Assembly (NCBI RefSeq): GCF_030150205.1
Contig: NZ_JASLGT010000025.1
Location: forward strand, 1 to 64,000
Direction of reading: 5' to 3'
DNA: 64,000 nucleotides
Source of the DNA: Niabella sp.
Lineage (GTDB): Bacteria > Bacteroidota > Bacteroidia > Chitinophagales > Chitinophagaceae
In this document: positions 44,212 through 53,275 of the stretch, piece after piece
Position numbering within the stretch: the first letter of the stretch is position 1
How the letters are laid out: every line of letters starts with the position of its first letter
The notes under the pieces: model-generated
What the model saw: the letters and a program-made list of their open reading frames with translations, nothing else
Databases searched by the model: none
Told to the model about the DNA's origin: nothing
Made by a program: the position numbers and the translations under genes

Positions 44212-45000
44212 ATGATCTGTACATTAAACTTCACGGTAGAAAAAAATGAACAACGGTCCTTTCTGAAGGATGCCTACGTTACACAGCCCTTCCGGATCAT
44301 ACCCGTTGGTCAGCACAAATCAGACGCGCATGCCTACCTGATGATCATGAGTTCATCGCCCGGCATCCTCAGCGGGGATGCTTATGAGTACTTCATACGG
44401 GTAAAAGAAAATGCCCGGCTCCAGCTGCAATCCCAATCCTACCAGCGGCTGTTCAACATGGAAGCCAGCGCTACGCAAAAAATGCAGATCACGCTGGAAA
44501 AAGGCAGCTCTTTTTTCTTTGTGCCACACCCGGTAGTACCGCATAAAAACTCCCGGTTTACCAGCCTGAACCGCATTGATATGGCGGAAGACTGTGTATT
44601 GCTGATGAGCGAGATCATTACCTGCGGACGAAAACATCACGGTGAGGTTTTTGAATTTACCAGCTTCCACAATCTCTTCGAGGTATTTCATAGAGGGCGC
44701 CTGGTGCTTAAAGACAATATCCTGCTGCAGCCGAAGGAAAATGATCTGCAAACAATGGGCATGCTGGAAACCTATACACACCAGGGCACCCTTATTTTCT
44801 CCGCCACCACCGATACCCCATCGCTGCCCGGTCTCTCCGATAAAATACAGGAACTGTTGGAACAGGAAACAGACATTCTTGGTGGCGTTTCGCGGCTCCA
44901 GCACAATGGCCTGGTGGTTCGGGTGCTGGGACATGGCGGCGAACAATTATTCACACTTTTTCAAAACATTCAGGAATTGATATGGAACATTCCCGGTTAA
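44212..45000 (+). CDS. ureD: Urease accessory protein UreD
   Basis: Scaffold of the activation complex that binds apo-urease. The 262-aa beta-helical protein shows family segments SSPGILSGDAYEYFIRVKEN, LQLQSQSYQRLFNMEASATQ, FVPHPVVPHKNSRFTSLNRI and SEIITCGRKHHGEVFEFTSF. It starts 1 nt after ureG. Its last 19 nt overlap the start of the permease gene, indicating coupling. Confidence 0.94.
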   Translation: MICTLNFTVEKNEQRSFLKDAYVTQPFRIIPVGQHKSDAHAYLMIMSSSPGILSGDAYEYFIRVKENARLQLQSQSYQRLFNMEASATQKMQITLEKGSSFFFVPHPVVPHKNSRFTSLNRIDMAEDCVLLMSEIITCGRKHHGEVFEFTSFHNLFEVFHRGRLVLKDNILLQPKENDLQTMGMLETYTHQGTLIFSATTDTPSLPGLSDKIQELLEQETDILGGVSRLQHNGLVVRVLGHGGEQLFTLFQNIQELIWNIPG

Positions 45001-45683
45001 TTGCACTGGCCCTTACGGCCATTACCATCAGCGGTCTGCACACAGCAACCGGCCCCGATCATTACCTTCCCTTTGTGGTGCTTTCCCGCTCCAGGAAATG
45101 GAGTTTACCCAAAACCATTTCCCTTACCATCGTCTGTGGCATCGGGCATATCCTGAGCTCCGTATTGATTGGGTTGGTTGGCGTTTTCCTGGGATGGCAG
45201 CTTACAAAGATCACCTGGTTCCAGGATGTGAGAGGCAATATTTCCGGCTGGGCACTGCTGATCTTCGGTATCCTGTACCTGGCCTACGGCCTGCGGCAGG
45301 CCTGGCTGAATAAGCCGCATAAACATTTTGATGTGATGGGCGATGACGTGTATGTGTATGAACACACACATGGGCAAACCGTTATGCCGGGAAGCCGTAT
45401 AAAAGTAACGCCACTGGTGCTCTTTGCCATTTTTGTAATGGGGCCCAGCGAGCCCCTGGTTCCCCTGCTTTTTTATTCAGGTACGCAGCGTTCCGTAACC
45501 GAAATTGTACTACTTATCACCGTATTTACCATTAGCACAGTCATTACAATGCTGGGAATGGTACTTATTGGCATTTACGGTTACTCATTTTTTAACACCA
45601 GCAAGCTGGAACGGTACATGCATGCCATTGGCGGCGGGGTGGTTACCATTTGCGGCATCGGTATGGTATTCCTGGGCTGGTAG
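44982..45683 (+). CDS. UreH-like nickel permease
   Basis: A 233-aa integral membrane protein of the UreH group, related to NiCoT and HupE nickel transporters. Helix 1 carries GLHTATGPDHYLPFVVLSRS, the HxxxPDH nickel-selectivity motif; a second motif GIGHILSSVLIGLVG follows. About six helices are seen, with a His-rich cytosolic loop (NKPHKHFDVMGDDV and YEHTHG). It begins inside the end of ureD. Location and motif make inner-membrane nickel import for urease very likely. No terminator is obvious before the urea transporter gene, 94 bp on. Confidence 0.88.
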   Translation: MEHSRLIALALTAITISGLHTATGPDHYLPFVVLSRSRKWSLPKTISLTIVCGIGHILSSVLIGLVGVFLGWQLTKITWFQDVRGNISGWALLIFGILYLAYGLRQAWLNKPHKHFDVMGDDVYVYEHTHGQTVMPGSRIKVTPLVLFAIFVMGPSEPLVPLLFYSGTQRSVTEIVLLITVFTISTVITMLGMVLIGIYGYSFFNTSKLERYMHAIGGGVVTICGIGMVFLGW

Positions 45684-45777
45684 CTCTCACTCCGGCCTTC
45701 CGTAAGCTGCGGATGTCCGGGCAGTGTTTTAACGTTCATTTTTTATTCGTTGGATCCTATAGCAAACTTTAAAAATT

Positions 45778-46656
45778 ATGCAATCAAAATCATTCATCTT
45801 TACCCGTACCGTATTTAGAAGCATCGGACAGATCATGTTACAGGAAAACGCGCTGACGGGGCTTTTATTCCTCATTGGCATCTTCTATGGCTCCGTTCTG
45901 GGTGGTATTGCCGCATTGCTTTCGGCCGTTACCGGCGTACTTACCGCACACCTGCTGAAATACGACCGGCAGGAAATTGAACAGGGCCTGTATGGCTTTA
46001 GCTCCACCCTTGTAGGGGTAGCGATGATATTTTATTTCAAACCGCTTCCTGTAATATGGATTGCCATCATCATCGGTGCAGCACTGGCCGCTATTTTGCA
46101 ACACCTGTTTATTGTAAAAAAAATCCCCGGCTTTACATTCCCGTTTATCGCTGTTACCTGGATCCTGCTTTACCTGTTTCACCATGTGATCATTGAGCCC
46201 AATTCCGTTGCAGTTGCCAGTGAAATGATCGAAAAAGATGATTTTGCCACCAGCATCCACGGGTTTGGAGAAGTTATTTTCCAGGACAGCACCGTTGGCG
46301 GGCTCCTGTTCTTTTTAGGCGTTTTCATTAACCGGCCTATTGCCGCTTTATATGGCATTGCCGGTGCCATTCTCAGCGCCTATGTGGCCATTCATTTATC
46401 GGAATCTACACCGGATATAGAAATGGGATTATTCAGCTTTAACGCCCTGCTATGTGCCATTACTTTTGCAGGCGATGAGCCCGTTGACGGAATCTTTGTG
46501 CTGTTTTCCGTAATACTGACCGTAATTATCGACATTGCCATGCTGCGCATGCATTGGTCCGTATTAACTTTTCCTTTTGTTGCCGCCAGCTGGGTTACGC
46601 TTATATTGAAAAAGTGGATCCCTATTCCCCGGAGAAGCCTTTCCCCTGACAAATAA
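45778..46656 (+). CDS. Urea transporter (UT family)
   Basis: A 292-aa channel-type urea transporter (PF03253). The two-fold repeat is visible: first half GQIMLQENALTGLLFLIGIF and LYGFSSTLVGVAMIFYF with FTFPFIAVTW; second half GFGEVIFQDSTVGGLLFFLG, GLFSFNALLCAITFAG and LTFPFVAASWVTL. These mark the symmetric pore. It supplies urea to the cytosolic urease encoded upstream. It is the last gene of the plus-strand urease run before the regulator. Confidence 0.94.
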   Translation: MQSKSFIFTRTVFRSIGQIMLQENALTGLLFLIGIFYGSVLGGIAALLSAVTGVLTAHLLKYDRQEIEQGLYGFSSTLVGVAMIFYFKPLPVIWIAIIIGAALAAILQHLFIVKKIPGFTFPFIAVTWILLYLFHHVIIEPNSVAVASEMIEKDDFATSIHGFGEVIFQDSTVGGLLFFLGVFINRPIAALYGIAGAILSAYVAIHLSESTPDIEMGLFSFNALLCAITFAGDEPVDGIFVLFSVILTVIIDIAMLRMHWSVLTFPFVAASWVTLILKKWIPIPRRSLSPDK

Positions 46657-46901
46657 CCGGGGGGCTTTTCGCCCGCATTTTCTGAATCTCTGTTTTTGCG
46701 CGCTGTTCTATCCTCTTTTTCGCCGCAGTGATATAGTACAGCTGAAGTCTACCCAGGCAAGTAAATCCATTACGCTGCATAAGCGCTATCGCCCTGATCT
46801 GCTGCAGTTCCTAAAATGTTATCCACCATTTTAGAGTAAGCATCATATTTTATAATTAACTTTAAGTTACCGTATTCACCCAATCCAACAGACAGATCCT
46901 T

Positions 46902-47810
46902 ATGGCGCATACCATAAAAATGATCAGTAACTACGAGTATAAACGGCAGTTCCTCCCGGAGATCTCTGCCAATGTACTGCACGATCATTCACAGCTCCAG
47001 CTTTACAAAATCGAATCTTATCTAAAGGATATCCTGATTCCCGTGCCTCCCTACCGGACCTCCTTTAATTTCCTGATGCTGGTAACCAAAGGATACATTC
47101 AGCAACAGCTGGAAACGCAAAGCTATACCGTTACTGCGGGGCAGGTCATCAATATTAAACAGGGATGTATTACCCGTACCCTGGAACTTTCGCCGGATCT
47201 GCAGGGCTTTTATCTCATTTATGAAAACAATGTGATCACCAGTTTTTTCCTGAACAACAAAGAACTGGATTTCTTTTTTACTGCACCTTATATACAACTT
47301 TCCGCAAAAGAAGTAAAATGGCTCGAGAAATCGTTTTACCTGTTAAAGGAGGAGCTGGACACAATTACGCACAACGGTTCGGAAGACATCTGTCTTGCTC
47401 TTTTTTCCGCCATCCTGCTAAAACTGATCAAATCCGGAAACCCCGATGCGCATGCGCTCACCCGGGATCTGAAAATTTCTTACCAGTTCCGGACAGAAGT
47501 TCAGCATGCGCATATCCAGCATAAGGACGTAAGCTTCTATGCCAAGAAGATGCAGATCTCAGAAACCTACCTGAACAAATGCGTCAAAAAAACCACTGGC
47601 AAACCACCTAAACAATGGATACAGGAAATCAGCATCCTGCATAGCCAGATCCTATTGCAGAACCTAACCAAAGAAATATCGGAAGTGGCCTATGAATTAA
47701 ACTATCAGTCGGCCTCCTATTTCACCCGGATCTTTCATAAAGTAACCGGCGTTACCCCAAAAACATACCGGCTGCAGCTAAAAGAGCGCTATAAAAACAA
47801 TTGGGTATAA
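46902..47810 (+). CDS. AraC-family transcriptional regulator, candidate urease regulator
   Basis: A 302-aa regulator. The N-terminal cupin-like sensing domain covers residues about 30-150 (TAGQVINIKQGCITRTLELS). The C-terminal pair of HTHs spans about 200-300: VSFYAKKMQISETYLNKCVK and ISEVAYELNYQSASYFTRIF, followed by KVTGVTPKTYR. It lacks a receiver domain. It sits 245 bp after the urea transporter on the same strand; control of the urease genes is inferred from adjacency only. The gap 46657-46901 shows nothing recognisable. Confidence 0.88.
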   Translation: MAHTIKMISNYEYKRQFLPEISANVLHDHSQLQLYKIESYLKDILIPVPPYRTSFNFLMLVTKGYIQQQLETQSYTVTAGQVINIKQGCITRTLELSPDLQGFYLIYENNVITSFFLNNKELDFFFTAPYIQLSAKEVKWLEKSFYLLKEELDTITHNGSEDICLALFSAILLKLIKSGNPDAHALTRDLKISYQFRTEVQHAHIQHKDVSFYAKKMQISETYLNKCVKKTTGKPPKQWIQEISILHSQILLQNLTKEISEVAYELNYQSASYFTRIFHKVTGVTPKTYRLQLKERYKNNWV

Positions 47811-47816
47811 AGCGCG

Positions 47817-48123
47817 TTGGAATTTGAAAATTTGAAAATATGTAAATGTGGGAATGAGGCAATGGATCTGTGAGCATGAAACGGCATCTAATATTGAACA
47901 TTAAACAGTATTGAGCTATCAGTTATCAGTCATCAGTTTTCAGTGATCAGTGTCTGTCATCATCAAGCATCTATACAAATCTGACATTGCACGTTGAATC
48001 TGAAACAAGCCCCTGGCGTTCAGCTCCCGTAAGCGTGAATCAGTCCTGTAGTTTGAAAAATCCCCAGGTTTCCCCGGTCTACATGTCCCCCAAAGGCAAC
48101 AATGAATGGTCAATAGTCAATAG
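47817..48123 (-). repeat. Modular intergenic repeat, inverted relative to the copy at 29.1-29.7 kb
   Basis: Read on the minus strand, the order is two TATTGAC heptamers (48105-48122), ACATGTAGACCGGGGA (48071-48086), five CTGATNA heptamers (47916-47950), an AGATGCC remnant near 47889, and octamers CATATTTTCAAATTTTCA near 47818-47850. The same parts occur in region 29.1-29.7 kb and partly at 14.0-14.2 kb. No gene lies in 47811-48237. Confidence 0.75.
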
Positions 48124-48237
48124 ATCTTCAAGTATCAAACGAAATGTAACATTAACGGTATAACTGAAACATACCCTTAGCATTTCGCTTTCAGCGTTTT
48201 TCTCTACCTTAGCAATACGGCATCCAAATTTCTAATT

Positions 48238-48825
48238 ATGAAACAACCTTTGATTACTGGTATCTTCTTATTAATATGCTGCCTTTACAGCTGCGGCTTT
48301 GAAGAACGGAGGAAGCAGCTGGATGAGCGGGAGCAGGCCCTCAACCAGCGCGAACAGGCCGTAATGATTAAAGAAAAGGAAATTAAACTAAAAGAAGACA
48401 GTCTTAAGAAATATGCTGCAAAAGTAGATTCAGCAAGTCATGTACCGGTTATACCCGGCATCCCGCTGCCCGACTCCCTGTCTGGCAACTGGAATGTAAC
48501 CATGGTTTGTACCCAAACCAACTGTTCTGGTTTTGCGGTGGGCGATATCCGTAAAGAAACCTGGCTTATTGCCGGAAATGGAACGGCCGTAACGGTACGG
48601 GCAATGCAGGGCGATAAGCTGATCCGTGTGTACACCGGTATCTTTACAGGCAGTGATCTGAAACTTGCCACACCAGAGTCTGAAAGCGCCCAACCTTCCG
48701 CTACCATGAAAGTGGAATTAAAAACAGATCAAAAGAACAAATTAAGCGGACAGCGGCTGATCACCCAGGCAGATGGTTGCGAAACCACCTTCAAGGTAGA
48801 CCTGGATAAATCAAAGAATCCTTAA
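48238..48825 (+). CDS. Coiled-coil lipoprotein of unknown function
   Basis: A 195-aa lipoprotein: signal MKQPLITGIFLLICCLYSC with lipobox LYSC. A charged coiled coil follows (LDEREQALNQREQAVMIKEK, residues about 26-62), then a beta-rich domain with two Cys pairs (VCTQTNCSGFAVGD, ADGCETTF) starting at GNWNVTMVC. The C-terminal domain resembles small secreted beta-sandwich domains, but no family is recognised. It lies 18 bp before the antiporter gene on the same strand and may be co-transcribed. Confidence 0.75.
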   Translation: MKQPLITGIFLLICCLYSCGFEERRKQLDEREQALNQREQAVMIKEKEIKLKEDSLKKYAAKVDSASHVPVIPGIPLPDSLSGNWNVTMVCTQTNCSGFAVGDIRKETWLIAGNGTAVTVRAMQGDKLIRVYTGIFTGSDLKLATPESESAQPSATMKVELKTDQKNKLSGQRLITQADGCETTFKVDLDKSKNP

Positions 48826-48843
48826 TCTTAACTTGCTTTGAAT

Positions 48844-50994
48844 ATGTTGTTAAGCATTATTGATACAACACTGCCGGTTACGGATCCGATCTTAAGATAC
48901 CTGATCGTTATCCTGATTGTGCTGCTGGCACCCATCCTGCTGAACAAATTAAAGATCCCCCATCTCATCGGCCTTATCATTGCCGGCGCGCTCACAGGCC
49001 CCAACGGCTTCGGTATCCTGGACCGAGACAGCAGCATTGTGGTTTCGGGTACCACCGGGTTGCTTTATATCATGTTTTTAGCCGGTCTGGAGATCGACCT
49101 GATCGAATTTAAAAAAAACAAATGGAAAAGCATCACCTTCGGGATGTATACTTTTTGTATCCCGATGATCATTGGTACACTGGGTAGCTATTACCTGCTG
49201 CATTTTAACTGGATGACCTCCATCCTCCTGGGGAGCCTGATCTCTTCCCACACGCTCCTGGCATATCCCATTGTTAGCAAATTAGGGGTTGCCAAAGACC
49301 GGTCGGTAAATATTACTGTAGGCGGTACCATGATCACGGATACGCTGGCGCTGCTGGTACTTGCAGTAATTGTGGGAATGACCAAGGGGCAGGTAGATGC
49401 CGCCTTTTGGCTGCGCCTTACGCTGTCCATCCTTGCTTTCGGGCTGATCGTTTTATTCCTCTTCCCGGTTATCGGGCGGTGGTTCTTTAAAAAAGTACAG
49501 GATAAAATCTCCCAGTTCATTTTTGTACTGGTGATGGTTTACCTGGGTGCCGTGCTGGCCGAGCTGGCCGGAGTGGAGGGCATTATCGGCGCATTCCTAT
49601 CCGGACTTGCATTAAACCGGTTGATTCCGGCAACATCGCCGTTAATGAACCGGGTTGAGTTTGTAGGCAACGCACTTTTCATTCCCTTCTTTCTCATCAG
49701 CGTGGGAATGCTCATCGATTTTAAAGCTTTTATAAAAGATACAGAAACCATAAAAGTAGCGGCAGTACTTACTGTTGGCGTTATTGTGGCCAAATACCTT
49801 GCAGCCTGGGCCACCGCCAAAACCTTCCGGCTTAACAAACCCCAGCTCCGGGTAATCTTTGGATTAAGCGTGGCACAGGCCGCGGCCACCCTTGCTGCTG
49901 TAATGGTGGGCTATAATATCATCATTTCCGAAACACCCGATGGAGAACCTATCCGCCTGTTGAATGAAGCGGTGCTTAACGGTTCCATCCTCGTGATCCT
50001 TATCACCTGTACACTGGCTTCCTTAACAGCCCAGAAAGGCGGACAGGAACTGGCGAAGGAAACCGGAACCGGAGCAGAAGAGCGCAGCAGCAATAAGGAG
50101 GATGGCGAAAAAATAATGATCGCTACAAATGCATTGGATAAAACGGAACACCTGGTGCAGCTGGCCCTTTCTATTAAATCCCCAGCCAATACCGACCAGC
50201 TCTATGCCCTGCACATTATTAATAAACACGATGCGCCGGATGAATCGGACCGGACCGGTAAAAAAATGCTGGAGCTGGCCGTACATACCGGTGCGGCCGC
50301 CGATGTAAAAGTGACGGACATCCTTCGCTACGATGATAATATCATCAACGGCATTACCGGCGAGCTAAAGGCCAATAAGATCACCGATCTCATCCTTGGG
50401 TACAGCACCAAGCCCTATAACTCCGTTAAAAGCTTTGCACTCATCAATGGCATTCTCGACAATGAAAAGATCACTACCTATGTTTATAATCCCGTTCAGC
50501 CCCTGTCTACCATAAAAAGCAATGTGGTGGTCATTCCCAGAAATGCAGAACGGGAGGCCGGTTTTTTTTACTGGTTGTCCAATCTATGGACGCTGGCCAA
50601 ACATTGCGGCGGCGGCGTAAAGTTTTTTGCATCAGCGAATATTGAACCATTGCTGCAAAGCCTTAACGAAAAGAATCCGATCGAATACCGTTTTACGGCA
50701 TTTACCAACTGGGAAGACCTGCTGATCCTTTCCAGGGAAATTGATAAGAATGATCTCCTTACGGTTGTATTGAGCCGTCCCCAATACCCTTCCTACAACC
50801 AGCATATGGACCGCATCTTTACGTACCTGGACCGGTATTTCCGGTCGGGCAATTTTCTGCTCATTTACCCCGTACAGGTAAAACAGGCGGATGCCGACGA
50901 TTTTTATATCAGCGATCAGCAGTTTCTCAATCCCACCATGGATTTGCAAGGACTTGGTAAAGATATCGGGCGGATCTTTAACCGGGAGCGGTAA
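48844..50994 (+). CDS. CPA2-family cation:proton antiporter with C-terminal USP-like region
   Basis: A 716-aa inner-membrane antiporter of the KefB/CPA2 type. ATG at 48844 is preferred over an in-frame TTG six nt upstream. Twelve to thirteen helices are seen, with the family pattern PHLIGLIIAGALTGPNGFGI, YIMFLAGLEIDLIEF, GGTMITDTLALLVLA and PFFLISVGMLIDFKAF. Residues about 430-716 form a soluble tail with two universal-stress-protein-like halves (IATNALDKTEHLVQLALSIK, VVVIPRNAEREAGFFYWL). There is no RCK/TrkA-N NAD site, so gating by nucleotide is not KefC-like. Likely role: pH or Na/K homeostasis. Confidence 0.9.
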   Translation: MLLSIIDTTLPVTDPILRYLIVILIVLLAPILLNKLKIPHLIGLIIAGALTGPNGFGILDRDSSIVVSGTTGLLYIMFLAGLEIDLIEFKKNKWKSITFGMYTFCIPMIIGTLGSYYLLHFNWMTSILLGSLISSHTLLAYPIVSKLGVAKDRSVNITVGGTMITDTLALLVLAVIVGMTKGQVDAAFWLRLTLSILAFGLIVLFLFPVIGRWFFKKVQDKISQFIFVLVMVYLGAVLAELAGVEGIIGAFLSGLALNRLIPATSPLMNRVEFVGNALFIPFFLISVGMLIDFKAFIKDTETIKVAAVLTVGVIVAKYLAAWATAKTFRLNKPQLRVIFGLSVAQAAATLAAVMVGYNIIISETPDGEPIRLLNEAVLNGSILVILITCTLASLTAQKGGQELAKETGTGAEERSSNKEDGEKIMIATNALDKTEHLVQLALSIKSPANTDQLYALHIINKHDAPDESDRTGKKMLELAVHTGAAADVKVTDILRYDDNIINGITGELKANKITDLILGYSTKPYNSVKSFALINGILDNEKITTYVYNPVQPLSTIKSNVVVIPRNAEREAGFFYWLSNLWTLAKHCGGGVKFFASANIEPLLQSLNEKNPIEYRFTAFTNWEDLLILSREIDKNDLLTVVLSRPQYPSYNQHMDRIFTYLDRYFRSGNFLLIYPVQVKQADADDFYISDQQFLNPTMDLQGLGKDIGRIFNRER

Positions 50995-51095
50995 GCAGAT
51001 CTATCTTATAATAATTAAAACCTTTGCCCGTATAAAACTCTTCTTTCGGGTATCTGCGACCTGGTTTCACACAACGGCGCAACCCTTTAAGTCTT

Positions 51096-51173
51096 CACCA
51101 CAAAGGCACCCAAGACACGAAGCAGCACTAAGATTAAGTTCTTCTTTGCTTCTTCCGGTCTTCGTGATTCTTA
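51096..51173. repeat. 9-bp-period hairpin repeat
   Basis: CACCACAAAGGCACCCAAGA and the following ACGAAGCAGCACTAAG can fold against GCTTCTTCCGGTCTTCGTG. It is the same family as the inner arms of the ureF-ureG spacer. It occupies the gap between the antiporter and propeller genes. Confidence 0.65.
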
Positions 51174-51242
51174 CACTCCAAATGCCCGGCAGGCACCAGT
51201 AAACAGCTTTTTTAGTTATCTTCACATCTATAATATTCAGCT

Positions 51243-52067
51243 ATGAAACCTCTGTTTCTCTTTTTATTGGCATTTACCATCAGTTGTTTAAGCAGTTACG
51301 GACAACATACCATTGTACTGGCATGGACCACTACCGATTCTATCCCTGTACCAGAATCGGTGCTGCCGGTTCCCAATAAAAAGGAACTGTACGTATCGCT
51401 GATCGACGGTAAAGGCAATGAGAAGGATGGCAAAGGCGGTATCGGTATTCTTTATAAAGATGGCAGGGTGAAAAACCTTAACTGGATTACGGGGTTAAAT
51501 GCACCCAAAGGAATGGCCCTGTACAAAGGCCGTTTATATGTTGCAGATATCACAGACCTGGTAGTGATTGATGTAAAAAAAGCGCAGGTGATCGCCACCA
51601 TCCCGGTTCCAGGTTCTGTTTTTCTTAATGACGTAACAGTAGATAAAAAAGGGATTGTTTATATATCGGACACCCGCGAAAATAAAATTTATAAAGTAGC
51701 GAATCAGCAACCGGAGGTATACCTGGATCAGGTGACCGATGCAAATGGGTTGAAGTCAATTGGCCCGGATCTGTATGTATTGGCCGGAAAAGAATTATGG
51801 AAACTGGATGCAAATAAAAACAAAACGGTTATTGCTTCCGGGTTTGAACAGGGCGGAGACGGACTGGAACCTACCGGTGATGGTGGTTTTATCGTTACCT
51901 GCTGGGCAGGCCTTATTTATTATGTTTCCCCTACCGGCACGATTCAGAAAATGCTGGACGTACAGGGCCGCATGAACACGGCGGACCTGGCTTACGAAGA
52001 CGCTACTAAAACCTTATATGTTCCTACATTTAATAACTACAGTGTGGTAGCTTTCGAATTAAAATAA
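51243..52067 (+). CDS. Secreted SMP-30/NHL-like beta-propeller protein
   Basis: A 274-aa six-bladed-propeller-like protein with signal peptide ending near LSSYGQ. Repeated blade motifs: PESVLPVPNKKELYVSLIDG, LNAPKGMALYKGRLYVADIT, FLNDVTVDKKGIVYISDTRE and DLAYEDATKTLYVPTFNNYS. The Glu, Asn and Asp spacing (PES, LND, SDT) resembles the metal site of gluconolactonase/SMP-30 proteins. Lactonase activity is possible but not shown; it may be only a binding protein. It stands alone, convergent with a lipoprotein gene. Confidence 0.75.
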   Translation: MKPLFLFLLAFTISCLSSYGQHTIVLAWTTTDSIPVPESVLPVPNKKELYVSLIDGKGNEKDGKGGIGILYKDGRVKNLNWITGLNAPKGMALYKGRLYVADITDLVVIDVKKAQVIATIPVPGSVFLNDVTVDKKGIVYISDTRENKIYKVANQQPEVYLDQVTDANGLKSIGPDLYVLAGKELWKLDANKNKTVIASGFEQGGDGLEPTGDGGFIVTCWAGLIYYVSPTGTIQKMLDVQGRMNTADLAYEDATKTLYVPTFNNYSVVAFELK

Positions 52068-52146
52068 GAAAATGAAACCGCTGCCTGTTGATCCATAGTG
52101 CATCACTGCTAAAGCAGGGATAATGCCGTGCTTTATTACGCCGTTG

Positions 52147-53166
52147 CTACTGGTATTGAATATAAACCGGCCGGGGTTTAAAATGCAGCAATTCCACGGG
52201 CGTAAATAAACCGGTACTGCCCCGCTTAAGGTCATTTTTATAAAATAGTTTAAAACCCGTAAACTGCACCGGCTGACGATATGCAAAAGCGTTATAGGTT
52301 CCTGTTTTCAGGGCCTTGCTGCCCCAGCCATCCATATCGATCACCACCTGTACTTCGGGCACTTTTTTGATTTCCTTATACCCCGTTACCATATCATTCG
52401 TAAACCGGTGTATGACCAGCACTTTGGGCGGCAATTGGTTGTCCCGCACAATTTCCGCAAGGTAGTCGATCACAAAATTAATATCGTCCGCATCAAAGCT
52501 TCCAATCCGGCTTCCCGGCGTGGCACCATCCTTCATGGAAAATTCAGGATCGATTCCCAGGTGAAAGCCCGGTAGTTTAAAATATTTTTCGAACCGGGGA
52601 ATCTCTTCCTGGAGCGTGCTTTGTCCAACCTGCACATCTATAAATGTAAGGGCCCCGATTTCTTTCGACCATTTCAGCACCGTATCAATCTGGTGAAACG
52701 GCATCCGCAGCCGGTATTTCCCATCCTTTCCGGGCGTACCCTGGGCGGTTACGGCAATATAATGCAGGGCCGGAATTACCGGAGTTCCGGGATCCGCTTT
52801 TTCCCATTTTGACACTTCTCCCTTTAATTTTTGAAGCATTTCCTTTTTGGGTAGCTCTCCCAGTATACCCATTCCTTTTGAATACAAATTGCCATAGTAA
52901 GCAATAACCCTGTTAAACGGAAACACAGCTCCCGGCAGCGGATAAGGGGCTTTTGCCGGCCAACGCCCTGAAGCATCGCCGTTAGCGAGCACCTTTATCC
53001 GTTTATCATATCCGGCCGTGTCCAGTACCGGCGCTTTAGCCTGTGCTGCAAACGTAGCTTCCGGCTTTGTAACAGCCGCCGTTTGCTCCTGCGAATCAGA
53101 AGCCGTGCAGGCCATCAGGGAAGCACTGATCAGCAATACCTGAATACATTTAAAACGGTTGGTCAT
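52147..53166 (-). CDS. Lipoprotein of unknown function
   Basis: A 339-aa lipoprotein: ATG at 53166 gives MTNRFKCIQVLLISASLMAC with lipobox LMAC; two in-frame ATGs lie upstream. After a low-complexity linker the chain shows alternating strand/helix segments (GTPVIPALHYIAVTAQG, GALTFIDVQVGQSTLQEEIP, PGFHLGIDPEFSM, VLVIHRFTNDMV, VQVVIDMDGWGSK). The pattern and acidic residues at strand ends suggest a TIM-barrel, glycosidase-like fold. No known family could be named. It is transcribed convergently with the propeller gene. Confidence 0.7.
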   Translation of the reverse strand: MTNRFKCIQVLLISASLMACTASDSQEQTAAVTKPEATFAAQAKAPVLDTAGYDKRIKVLANGDASGRWPAKAPYPLPGAVFPFNRVIAYYGNLYSKGMGILGELPKKEMLQKLKGEVSKWEKADPGTPVIPALHYIAVTAQGTPGKDGKYRLRMPFHQIDTVLKWSKEIGALTFIDVQVGQSTLQEEIPRFEKYFKLPGFHLGIDPEFSMKDGATPGSRIGSFDADDINFVIDYLAEIVRDNQLPPKVLVIHRFTNDMVTGYKEIKKVPEVQVVIDMDGWGSKALKTGTYNAFAYRQPVQFTGFKLFYKNDLKRGSTGLFTPVELLHFKPRPVYIQYQ

Positions 53167-53275
53167 ACGTAACAGTTCCATCATACACATTGGTTTCAAA
53201 AGCGGCTATAGCCCATGGTGCTGTTATTCAAGTATGCTCAATAAATTTGTAACAGCAATCCCAATCCGCATTCCA

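Noticed and set aside
34772..47810. Urease locus as an island integrated at tRNA-Gly
   Set aside because: No integrase gene and no direct repeat of the tRNA 3' end was seen at the far side of the cluster; composition looks like the rest of the window.
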